Source: CAYMSO01 sp964393185
GTDB lineage: Bacteria > Patescibacteriota > Dojkabacteria > J137
DNA: 53,275 nucleotides
Reading direction: 5' to 3'
Assembly (NCBI GenBank): GCA_964393185.1
Contig: CAYMSO010000011.1
Span: forward strand, 1 to 53,275
Both the position numbers and the translations under genes were made by a program. The notes beneath the pieces were generated by a model, which worked only from the letters and a program-made list of their open reading frames with translations, did no database searches and was not told the origin of the DNA. Of the stretch, positions 42,427 to 50,526 are shown one piece after another. Position 1 is the stretch's first letter, and every line of letters starts with the position of its first letter.

Positions 42427-42483
42427 CAGCAATTAGTAATTCCATAAGTCCTATAGTATAATCTTCATATATTAAAATTATAT

Positions 42484-43308
42484 ATGCTTGTGTTTAATAA
42501 CCCTAATAAATTAGGACAAAACAGCGACCACCCTAAGCTCGTTCAGGATGCTTACCAGTCTACTGGTCATCCTGCACAATCTGTTGCTCAGGCTCAACCC
42601 GGTGTTAAACAAATGCAATATACTAATCCTTACATGCAGCCTGGAGGCTATTATCAAACCAATATTCCATATACCCAAGTAAATCAACCAAATCAGCCAC
42701 ATCCCAAAATTCTGAAGAAAATGGAGATAAACAAAATTATCCCCAAAAGCTCTGGTAGCTTGTGGACGGGACTTGAATTTAGACCAAGAAATATTGTATT
42801 TGCCAATCAAAATCCCGACGAAACTGTTTACATAGTTGTTAGACCACATTGGAGCGTAAATCTTAATTGGATGATTAAAAATTTGTTCTACTCATTATTG
42901 CCAATTATTACAGGAGCTGCATTGGCAGTAGCCAATATTAAAATAGACTTTTTAACAATAAAAAGTTTGGTTCTAATACTACTATTTTTTTACTCAATAA
43001 TTCTAACTAATATTTTCAAAGATTTTTTTGACTGGTTTTTTGATCCATATATTGTTACTGACCAGAGAATCCTTCATTACGAGTTTAACCCATTTTCTTC
43101 CTACAAAATTAAAGAAACAGATTTATCGAATATTGAGTATGTAAAAGAGCAGTCAACAGGTTTGATGGCCAATATTTTTGGTTACGGGGATTTGATCATT
43201 ACTACATCATCGGAGAGGGCCATTTTTGAATTTAAAAAAGTTCCAAATGCAACACAAATAAGAGATATAATATCGGATTTAAAACTAATTGCAAAAAGAT
43301 ATAGCTAG
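42484..43308 (+). CDS. PH-like (bPH2/YdbT-type) membrane protein
   Basis: The first 80 residues are Pro/Gln/Asn-rich and disordered. Two TM helices at about 130-150 and 158-180 precede a pleckstrin-like bacterial PH domain: YIVTDQRILHYEFNPFSS, DLSNIEYVKEQSTGLMANIF, GYGDLIITTSS. Bacterial PH domains of this kind sit at the membrane and probably assist complex assembly. It overlaps the frame of the next small gene only by alternative starts. Confidence 0.78.
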   Translation: MLVFNNPNKLGQNSDHPKLVQDAYQSTGHPAQSVAQAQPGVKQMQYTNPYMQPGGYYQTNIPYTQVNQPNQPHPKILKKMEINKIIPKSSGSLWTGLEFRPRNIVFANQNPDETVYIVVRPHWSVNLNWMIKNLFYSLLPIITGAALAVANIKIDFLTIKSLVLILLFFYSIILTNIFKDFFDWFFDPYIVTDQRILHYEFNPFSSYKIKETDLSNIEYVKEQSTGLMANIFGYGDLIITTSSERAIFEFKKVPNATQIRDIISDLKLIAKRYS

Positions 43309-43309
43309 T

Positions 43310-43540
43310 ATGAACGGAAACCTTGGTGATTTAATAACAAAGGAAAATATCGAACTATTTATCAAAATTGTTTTGATAATATTTGGTCTTTTTCATTTTC
43401 TTCTTGGTTTTATACTTTATAGAGAAGTTCGAAGAATGAATAATATTTATAAAACACGAAACAGAGGAAATTTTTTGTTTATCAGTAATTTATACATTTT
43501 TATTATGTTTACGCTTCTAATACTCTACATTGTATTATAA
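43310..43540 (+). CDS. Small two-TM membrane protein
   Basis: 76 residues from ATG 43310, 1 bp after the PH-like gene. Two TM helices at about 18-38 and 55-75 and a basic loop REVRRMNNIYKTRNRG. No family assigned. Probably another subunit of the membrane complex. Confidence 0.6.
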   Translation: MNGNLGDLITKENIELFIKIVLIIFGLFHFLLGFILYREVRRMNNIYKTRNRGNFLFISNLYIFIMFTLLILYIVL

Positions 43541-43648
43541 GCAGTACCCTTCCACAATAATACTAGCCCCACAAGACTTACAACTCATTACATTTCTTTT
43601 ATAACTTCTGATATACTTTTTTAGTCACTAGTTTTTTATATTTAATTT

Positions 43649-46111
43649 ATGAATATTCGAGCTGAATTTGTATTTGGAAAGCCAAATGATAATCAATGGT
43701 CAGATGTATTTGGATTTAGACCAGATAGTCACAAGGACTTTTTTAAGTATGGGGAAATGTACCTGGTCATTAGGATAGGGACAGAAGCGCAGGAATTTCC
43801 AATTAAGAATCTTGCCAAAATAATACTTTCAGAACTTCAGCAAGCATATTTTGAAAGAGAAAGCGAAGGATCAGATTCCGCACTGGAGAATCTAGAAGAT
43901 GCAATCTGGAAAATGAAAGCTAAATTAGAAGTTGTATTAAGCCGTGAGCAGAGAATCATAGAAAAAGGACTTGATTTAGAAATGGCGATAGCTGTTTATA
44001 TAGATAATGTTGTATATGCTGCAGTTATAGGCGAAAGTAAAATATTCATATTTAGAGATGGTAATTTTGTAGATATATCGGAAGCCTTGGTAGACAATAG
44101 AATGTCGGACTTTGTAAGGACAGGAAGTCTAGAGCTCCAAACAGACGATAGAATAGCTCTGCTTACATCAGTAGCAAAAGAAAAGCTAGGAGAAGAAATT
44201 GTTCAAGAAGTATTATCTGAATTAGATTGTAAAAAATTAGATGTGTTGAATCAAGTTCCGGGAGCAAGTTGCATGATACTTGCGGAAGATTCGCTTAATT
44301 GGAAAGAAATACCAGAGGAGGAGCTTGTAGAACATACAGAAATAATGGAAGAAGTGGAAGAGCAGATCGATGCAGATGAAGAAGCTGTTGTATCTCAAGC
44401 ACAAAATCTGCAGGATGAGCTTTCTGATGATGAATTTGAAGATCCATTACAACTTGAAGAGGATACAGCTTCCAAGCTTGGGCTAATGGATAGATTGAAG
44501 TTGGGCTTAAATACTGCAAAACTTAAGGGAGAAGAGCTTATAACTAGCATCAAGTCAAAAAGAAATGCAGATTCTAAGGCAAAAGCGGAAAGAGCTTTTA
44601 TCAACACTTCTCTGGAAGACATAGACGAGGAGGATTTTGGCGAAGTTGAGCTAACAGACGATAGCCCAATTAGAAGAAATGTTAAAAATGCCTCTATGGT
44701 TGCCGCTTCAAGTGTTCAAAAGATAACAAACAAGGTCAAAACACACTTTAAAGATAATCAAACTACTTATGCGGCCATTATTTCTACTACAGCAACAAGA
44801 ATTAAGAATTTTTTGATCAAAATTAAAGAAATATTTGAACGTGAAATTATTGGTCGTGATTTGGGAGGTAGAAGGTATATGCTTGATAGAAAAAAGAAAG
44901 TTAAAAGAAACAGAATACTCTTTGTGATAATAACACTAGTACTAATAGTGTTTATTTATACTAACGTGCAAAATGCTAGAGAGAATAAGAAAAAGCAAGA
45001 AGAACTACAACTTTCCCAGGAAAAACTAGCTGATTTTAATCAAAGATATCAAACGCTTAATTCCAGCGTTCTAAATAGTAATACTCAAACCCCAAGTCAA
45101 AAACAAACCACATTAGATGGATTAAATGCTTTGGAACAAGATATCAAAGCTTACGATGCAACCACCTCTCTAAATGATGCAGAACTCGAGGATTTATTAA
45201 GCAACATTCAAGTTGCAAAAGATGATTTGTTGTCTATCGAAGGCTTTAGTCAAGCACAGGTTGTTGCAGATGTTGGGGCCCAATTTGCCGATACCCAGCT
45301 TACCGACTTGGAGTATTCAGAAGGATCATTATTTGTGTCTGATACAGGACGCAACGTGATTTATAAATTCGCAACCGAGTTGAACAGTCAGCTTCAAGTT
45401 CATATTTCCAGTCTTAATAAACCTACTCTACTAGTCAAAAACGCACTTGGAGAAATCATATTCTATGATTCAGATACAGATAGATCTATTGGTAAATTTA
45501 ATCCTAATCAAACAGAATCAGTTGTCCGATTTGGATCTCTTCCATTATCTGAAGTAGGTGGTGCCAACGAGGTTGGTTTATATGAAAACAACGATGCTTT
45601 GTACGAAATACGCCAAGCTAATTCGCAAATCTATAAGAGAGAAAGACAAGGTGATGGTTATAAGAGTGGAGGTGCAGCTTTTAATGCCGAGAATCCTCCT
45701 AATTGGAAAAACATACCAGAACTATCTAGGGCAGTCGATATTAGTGTACCTTTCGAGCTGTATGCGTTAATTCAAGGTGTGGGACTACAAAGGTATTTGT
45801 CTGGCGGTGATAACACACTAACATTCGACTTATTCAATAACATTCTTCAAAGTGATTATGATTTGATTAGCAATGGAACGTCTTTAGATGTAACTACTAA
45901 TTATGTGGCTGTAGGAATTCCAACTGCAAAAAGAGTTATGTTGTTTAGCATAGATAATACTAATCCTTCAAAACCATTGAAGTTAGAAAAACAATTTGAA
46001 TTTAGAGGCTCAGATAACACCTTTAGTGGCCTGCAAGAACTAAAAATAAACGAAACTAACAGAAAAATATTTGTCCTAGACAATGCAAAAGTGCTACGAT
46101 TAGACTTCTAA
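43649..46111 (+). CDS. Membrane protein with phosphatase-like cytoplasmic domain and beta-propeller-like exterior
   Basis: 820 residues. About 1-215 recalls a PP2C-type phosphatase fold (MYLVIRIGTEAQEF, EMAIAVYIDNVVYAAVIGES, QTDDRIALLTS), but the metal-binding Asp set looks incomplete, so it may be inactive. An acidic linker follows (220-290), then basic helices, one TM at about 422-440, a coiled coil, and from about 540 a series of NHL-like blades (LTDLEYSEGSLFVSDTGRNV). It looks like a sensor or assembly checkpoint joining inside and outside. Confidence 0.65.
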   Translation: MNIRAEFVFGKPNDNQWSDVFGFRPDSHKDFFKYGEMYLVIRIGTEAQEFPIKNLAKIILSELQQAYFERESEGSDSALENLEDAIWKMKAKLEVVLSREQRIIEKGLDLEMAIAVYIDNVVYAAVIGESKIFIFRDGNFVDISEALVDNRMSDFVRTGSLELQTDDRIALLTSVAKEKLGEEIVQEVLSELDCKKLDVLNQVPGASCMILAEDSLNWKEIPEEELVEHTEIMEEVEEQIDADEEAVVSQAQNLQDELSDDEFEDPLQLEEDTASKLGLMDRLKLGLNTAKLKGEELITSIKSKRNADSKAKAERAFINTSLEDIDEEDFGEVELTDDSPIRRNVKNASMVAASSVQKITNKVKTHFKDNQTTYAAIISTTATRIKNFLIKIKEIFEREIIGRDLGGRRYMLDRKKKVKRNRILFVIITLVLIVFIYTNVQNARENKKKQEELQLSQEKLADFNQRYQTLNSSVLNSNTQTPSQKQTTLDGLNALEQDIKAYDATTSLNDAELEDLLSNIQVAKDDLLSIEGFSQAQVVADVGAQFADTQLTDLEYSEGSLFVSDTGRNVIYKFATELNSQLQVHISSLNKPTLLVKNALGEIIFYDSDTDRSIGKFNPNQTESVVRFGSLPLSEVGGANEVGLYENNDALYEIRQANSQIYKRERQGDGYKSGGAAFNAENPPNWKNIPELSRAVDISVPFELYALIQGVGLQRYLSGGDNTLTFDLFNNILQSDYDLISNGTSLDVTTNYVAVGIPTAKRVMLFSIDNTNPSKPLKLEKQFEFRGSDNTFSGLQELKINETNRKIFVLDNAKVLRLDF

Positions 46112-46128
46112 AATGATAAGATAGAAGC

Positions 46129-46581
46129 ATGAAAATCTTAGTTAACAATAAAAGAGCATTATCTGATTACATAATTGAAGAAAAGTTGGAAGCAGGAATA
46201 GCTCTTGAAGGATGGGAAGTCAAATCTTTAAAACATAGTCACGGTAGTTTAATAGGTGCATTTATTAAACACATTAACGGAGAACTAATCTTGACAGGCT
46301 CTTCTATCCCATCGTGGAAAGGGTCCGCAGATCGTATTGCTGAAAAACAAGAAAGAGATAGAAAACTACTACTAAATAAAAGACAAATTTTAACGCTTAG
46401 TAAAAAGACGAAAGAACAAGGCTACACAATTATACCCTTAGAATTTTATATTAACGATAAAGGTTTGATAAAATTAACGGTAGCATTGGCAAAAGGTAGG
46501 AAGAAATTTGATAAACGTGAAAAACTAAAAAAGCTTGATCAGCAAAGACGAATAGATCAAGAACTAAAGAAGTTTAGATAA
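46129..46581 (+). CDS. smpB: SsrA-binding protein SmpB
   Basis: Brings alanyl-tmRNA to stalled ribosomes. 150 residues with the usual beta-barrel: NKRALSDYIIEEKLEAGIAL, EGWEVKSLKHSHGSL, and LLLNKRQILTLSKKTKEQG, then the basic C-terminal tail KGRKKFDKREKLKK that folds in the mRNA channel. The tmRNA partner is at 20996-21449. Its location within the secretion-like locus may be accidental. Confidence 0.97.
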   Translation: MKILVNNKRALSDYIIEEKLEAGIALEGWEVKSLKHSHGSLIGAFIKHINGELILTGSSIPSWKGSADRIAEKQERDRKLLLNKRQILTLSKKTKEQGYTIIPLEFYINDKGLIKLTVALAKGRKKFDKREKLKKLDQQRRIDQELKKFR

Positions 46582-46655
46582 AAACCTAGTTTATAATTTA
46601 GAGCTCTTGTAGATAATTGTGAGTTCGAATAAATTTATTAGAAACTTGAAATTAT

Positions 46656-47219
46656 ATGGATAGTCCAATTGTACAAAATGACCCAAAACTTAAAAAGATT
46701 TTGGAGCAGCTGATAAAATTCGGTTTTGAGTTTTATTCTCTAGATGAGGATAAAACTCCGTTGGTCAAGGGACCCAACAACCAGATAGTTCCTATCAACT
46801 ATGCCATAGAGTTTGTAAATAAGCAGATAGAAATGTATAGATCTCAGCAGCCTAGAGGGTCGTTAGAGGATATGCCTTCGATGCCTGCACCAGAAAGTAG
46901 TGCTGCCGAAAGGTCGATAGAAACTTCAATTGAGATTCAAAATGATTCATTAGAAAAGAATCAGGAAAGACAACAGCAGACTATTCAAGTGCCACAGAAT
47001 GTACAAGTACCACAAAAAGCTCCGCAAATTCAGTTGAGCAAACCAAAAATCAAACCATATGGCGATGGTTTTGAACCTAAATCTTTTGACTCCACAGATA
47101 TAAATCAAACAATCAAGTTTATCCATAAAAATGCTCAAAAGCCAAATTCGTCTTCACAGAAATGGCTGGCAGAACAATTTAAAAAATTCCTTAAAGAAGC
47201 AGGAGTCAAACAGCTTTAG
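46656..47219 (+). CDS. Hypothetical soluble protein, 187 aa
   Basis: A short N-terminal domain (1-65, KKILEQLIKFGFEFYSLDED) is followed by a Gln/Pro/Ser-rich disordered middle (QVPQNVQVPQKAPQIQLSKP) and a helical C-terminal segment ending WLAEQFKKFLKEAGVKQL. It has no membrane helix. It precedes the TraD/VirB4-like ATPase and might be a cytoplasmic adaptor; that is a guess from position only. Confidence 0.6.
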   Translation: MDSPIVQNDPKLKKILEQLIKFGFEFYSLDEDKTPLVKGPNNQIVPINYAIEFVNKQIEMYRSQQPRGSLEDMPSMPAPESSAAERSIETSIEIQNDSLEKNQERQQQTIQVPQNVQVPQKAPQIQLSKPKIKPYGDGFEPKSFDSTDINQTIKFIHKNAQKPNSSSQKWLAEQFKKFLKEAGVKQL

Positions 47220-47349
47220 AAAAGAAAATCATAAATGTTACTCGTATCCTAGATTTTAGATTTAAATAACAACACCCTAAACTCCGAATTTGCATGCTCT
47301 TAATCCTATTGCAACTCACCCAAGCTAATAATAAAACATCCTTCCAAAC

Positions 47350-47377
47350 TTGGAACTTCCTGCAAACATGATAAAAT
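47350..47377 (+). promoter_or_regulatory. Promoter of the TraD/VirB4-like gene
   Basis: TTGGAA (47350-47355), 16 bp, TAAAAT (47372-47377) with TG at 47369-47370, an extended -10. It ends 7 nt before ATG 47385 and overlaps ATG 47376, which decides for the later start and implies a leaderless mRNA. Confidence 0.55.
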
Positions 47378-47384
47378 GATTTTG

Positions 47385-49805
47385 ATGAATAGCTTTTTAA
47401 ATATAATAGTAACGATAGTTTTTGGCATTCTACTCCTAATAGGATTATTTATAGGAGGGTATTGGATTGTTAAGAAAATTTTAAGAGAAATCAGAGAGCG
47501 AATCCTGCTAAGCAAATCTATACATCTTACTTTTTTTGAAGTAAAGCTGCCTCAGCATAACGAAATAGAAATCAAAGCGGCCGAGCAAATGTATACAGGT
47601 TTTTTGGGAATTGCAAAAAAACTTGGAAGGCTAGAAGAATTTAAAAGCGCAAAAATATTTGTAAGTCTAGAAATTGTAGCTTTTAAAGAAACAATTAGAT
47701 TCTTTGTAGTTTGTCCTAAAAAAATTGCCAGTGTTGTAGACAGGCAGATTAATGGTACTTATCCAACAGCAGAGATTAGCCAAGTTAAGGAGTACAATAT
47801 GTTTCCTGAGAGCGCCAAGGTTGCGTATACAGCGCTCAAATTAAGCAAGGAAAACAGGTTGCCAATACAAACATACGAACAACTTCCGGTAGATTCTGTA
47901 TCAACCTTAACAGATGTATTCAGCAAGCTGCGATATAACGAATCCGCCATGTTTCAAATGGTCATAACTCCAGCAGGATCAGATTGGCGTAACTCTGCAA
48001 AGAAGTATGTTTCGTCTGCAAGAGAAGTAGAAACAGATGAAAATGGCAAGAGAAAGAACAAAAAGGAAAATGACGATACTTTGGAGATGATAGACAGAAA
48101 AGCTGCTAAATCCGGATTTTATACAGATGTTAGGTTGGTTGTTTCTGCAGAAACCAAGGAGGAGGCAGATTCTCACCTAACCAATATTGTGAGTACCTTT
48201 GATCAATATACAAAAGAAGGTGGTAACAGATTTACAAAAGTTTCTTCCAAGGGGTTAGATAGAATAGTAACAGATATTATCTATAGAATCCCTAGAGAAT
48301 CAATGATTTTGAACATTGAGGAATTAGCAACCCTTTTCCACTTCCCAAGCAAAAATGTTCAAGCTCCATTTATCCAATGGCTTTTGTCGAAGAAACAACC
48401 TGCTCCCGACTACATACCTTCAGAGTTTAAAGAAGGATATATGTATATTGGGAAGAATAAATTCCGAGGAAAAGAAAAGGAAATATTCATGGGGCTAGAA
48501 GATAGAATGAGGCATAAGTATGTGATCGGACAGACGGGTTCAGGTAAATCCGGATTTATAGCAGGAATGATGATAAGAGATATAAAAATGGGAAATGGCT
48601 GTGCTTTTATCGATCCACATGGAAGTGATGTAGAAAAAATACTTCAACAAATTCCGCCTGAGAGAGTAGAGGATGTTATTTTGTTTGATCCATCAGATAT
48701 AGAAAGACCTATGGGACTTAATATGTTGGAATTTCTAAGCGATGCACAAAAAACCCTGGCAGTGAACGAAATGCTAAATATATTCAACACCTTGTATGAT
48801 CTTAAAAAAACAGGTGGTCCTATGTTTGAACAGTACTTTAGATACGGAATTATGCTTCTAGTTTCGGATCCTGAATCGGGCTCTACGCTATTGGAAGTGC
48901 CAAAAATCTTTGCCGATGATGGTTATAGAGAATACAAACTGAATAAGTGTAACAATCAAGAAGTAATAGATTTCTGGAGAAAACAAGCAGAAAAAGCCGG
49001 AGGCGAAGCATCGCTAAAAAATGTTACACCATACGTAGTTTCTAAGCTGGCAAGCTTTTTAACAAACGATTATGTCAGACCGATTGTAGCACAACAAGAA
49101 TCTTCTATAAATTTTAGAAAGATTATGGACGAAGGCAAAATATTACTAGTCAAACTATCCAAAGGTAGAATTGGTGAGTTCAACATGAGCTTGTTGGGTA
49201 TGATTATAGTTTCTAAGATCTTAATCTCCGCATTAGAAAGAGAAGATATACCTGAAAATCAGAGACGACCGTTCTACCTATACATAGATGAATTCCAGAA
49301 CTTCCTTACAGATGGAGTTAATCAAATCCTGGCCGAGGCTCGTAAATATAGATTGTCGTTAACACTTGCGCACCAGTTTATTGGACAGCTTACCCGAGAA
49401 GGCCACGATACAAAGATTCGCGATTCTATTTTTGGTAACGTAGGAAATAAATTTATAGGTCGAGTTGGTCCAGATGATGCCGAATTTCTTCAAAAGCAGT
49501 TTGATGGTTATTTTGACATGAATGACTTGATGCAGGCACCAAACTTGAGTTTTTTTGCTAAAATTTTAGTTGATGGAAAACCAGCCACACCGTTTACTGT
49601 GAGTGCAATCTATGGGGAATCTCCTTACGATATGTACTCAACTCCAAACTCTCAGCTTGCAGACATAGTCAGACAGGTATCTAGGCTTAAATATGGTAAG
49701 GATAAAAATATAGTAGAGAACGAAATAAAACTAAGAGGTAAGTTTATAAAAGAAAAAGAAAAGACAAATGATTTTGGTGGTTTTAATTTTAATCCTACTT
49801 TCTAA
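47385..49805 (+). CDS. Type IV secretion-type ATPase, TraD/VirB4/HerA-like
   Basis: 806 residues from ATG 47385 (47376 gives 809). One N-terminal TM helix (about 4-30), a domain of about 300 residues, then a RecA-like motor. Walker A is GQTGSGKS (385-392 counted from 47376) and the FIDPHGSD motif is typical of HerA/TraD-type proteins. Walker B is YLYIDEFQNF (Asp638, Glu639), with ILAEARKYRLSLTLAHQF after it. Such proteins pump DNA or secrete protein through type IV machines or drive pilus assembly. With seven pilin-like proteins upstream it is the likely motor of this locus. Confidence 0.9.
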   Translation: MNSFLNIIVTIVFGILLLIGLFIGGYWIVKKILREIRERILLSKSIHLTFFEVKLPQHNEIEIKAAEQMYTGFLGIAKKLGRLEEFKSAKIFVSLEIVAFKETIRFFVVCPKKIASVVDRQINGTYPTAEISQVKEYNMFPESAKVAYTALKLSKENRLPIQTYEQLPVDSVSTLTDVFSKLRYNESAMFQMVITPAGSDWRNSAKKYVSSAREVETDENGKRKNKKENDDTLEMIDRKAAKSGFYTDVRLVVSAETKEEADSHLTNIVSTFDQYTKEGGNRFTKVSSKGLDRIVTDIIYRIPRESMILNIEELATLFHFPSKNVQAPFIQWLLSKKQPAPDYIPSEFKEGYMYIGKNKFRGKEKEIFMGLEDRMRHKYVIGQTGSGKSGFIAGMMIRDIKMGNGCAFIDPHGSDVEKILQQIPPERVEDVILFDPSDIERPMGLNMLEFLSDAQKTLAVNEMLNIFNTLYDLKKTGGPMFEQYFRYGIMLLVSDPESGSTLLEVPKIFADDGYREYKLNKCNNQEVIDFWRKQAEKAGGEASLKNVTPYVVSKLASFLTNDYVRPIVAQQESSINFRKIMDEGKILLVKLSKGRIGEFNMSLLGMIIVSKILISALEREDIPENQRRPFYLYIDEFQNFLTDGVNQILAEARKYRLSLTLAHQFIGQLTREGHDTKIRDSIFGNVGNKFIGRVGPDDAEFLQKQFDGYFDMNDLMQAPNLSFFAKILVDGKPATPFTVSAIYGESPYDMYSTPNSQLADIVRQVSRLKYGKDKNIVENEIKLRGKFIKEKEKTNDFGGFNFNPTF

Positions 49806-49904
49806 AAATTTTACAATCTGGAATTTACAGGATTTGGTATTCAGAAAATTATTTCTTAATGTTATACTTTCTGTGCACTTTAAAGTCTAATTAGTTTCGG
49901 GAAT

Positions 49905-49978
49905 AGGCCCATAGCTCAGGTGGTTAGAGCGCGGTTCTTATAAAGCCGAGGTCGGTGGTTCGAGCCCACCTGGGCCTA
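49905..49978 (+). tRNA. tRNA-Ile (TAT)
   Basis: Cloverleaf: acceptor AGGCCCA/TGGGCCT, D-stem GCTC/GAGC, anticodon stem CGGTT/AGCCG (one G-U) with loop CTTATAA, so anticodon TAT reading AUA; T-arm GGTGG-TTCGAGC-CCACC. CCA is not encoded. The acceptor helix extends 10 more bp into the flanks (TTTCGGGAAT with ATTCCCGAAA). Most bacteria read AUA with a lysidine-modified CAT anticodon, so TAT is unusual. Confidence 0.93.
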
Positions 49979-50077
49979 TTCCCGAAATTGTACTCCATTC
50001 AAGAATCTTGTAGAAGCTCGAAAACTTACACATGTATTATCAACATGTAATTTAGAGTATCTACTTTGATAACTGCC

Positions 50078-50097
50078 ACAACGTCTTGTTGTATAAT
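50078..50097 (+). promoter_or_regulatory. umuDC promoter with palindromic operator (SOS-box candidate)
   Basis: ACAAC-GTCTT-GTTGT (50078-50092) is a perfect inverted repeat whose last base is the first of a perfect -10 TATAAT (50092-50097). The ATG of umuD is 6 nt further on, so the mRNA should be leaderless. Placement before SOS genes suggests a LexA-like site with non-classical sequence. No good -35 is visible. Confidence 0.55.
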
Positions 50098-50103
50098 TAA
50101 TCT

Positions 50104-50526
50104 ATGACGCCGATTAAAGCTAAAAAGCTTAAGAAAACAAAGTTATTTTTGTTTGCAACATCTGTTCCCGCTGGTTTTCCTAGTCCTGCACATGACTTCA
50201 TAGAAAAAAAGTTAGACTTAAATGATTACCTTATTAGACATCCCGCTGCCACCTTTTTTGTACGGGTTAAGGGCACCTCTATGATTAATGCCGGAATTTA
50301 TGACGGCGATATATTAGTAGTAGATCGATCTTTAGAAACCTGCGACGGGGACATTGTGTTAGCAGTGATAGATTCGGAATTTACTGTAAAAAGAGTTCAA
50401 AAGAAAGAGGGCAGATTATTTTTATTACCAGAAAACCCACAATATAATCCTATAGAAATAAAACAAGAAGATGATTTTTTGGTATGGGGTGTGGTTACAA
50501 ATGTTATACACGAATTGCGAAGATGA
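50104..50526 (+). CDS. umuD: UmuD-type S24 autopeptidase
   Basis: 140 residues, the length of UmuD. The cleavage site is Ala23-Gly24 in SVPAGFPSPAHDF; the catalytic Ser59 is in VKGTSMINAG and Lys96 in EFTVKRVQK, almost the same numbering as E. coli. There is no DNA-binding domain, which separates it from LexA. RecA-stimulated self-cleavage activates the polymerase encoded by the next gene, whose start overlaps this stop by 4 bp. Confidence 0.93.
   Translation: MTPIKAKKLKKTKLFLFATSVPAGFPSPAHDFIEKKLDLNDYLIRHPAATFFVRVKGTSMINAGIYDGDILVVDRSLETCDGDIVLAVIDSEFTVKRVQKKEGRLFLLPENPQYNPIEIKQEDDFLVWGVVTNVIHELRR

Noticed and set aside
33871..49805. Conventional conjugative transfer region
   Set aside because: No relaxase, VirB6/8/9/10 or VirB11 homologue was recognised; only pilin-like and motor components are present.
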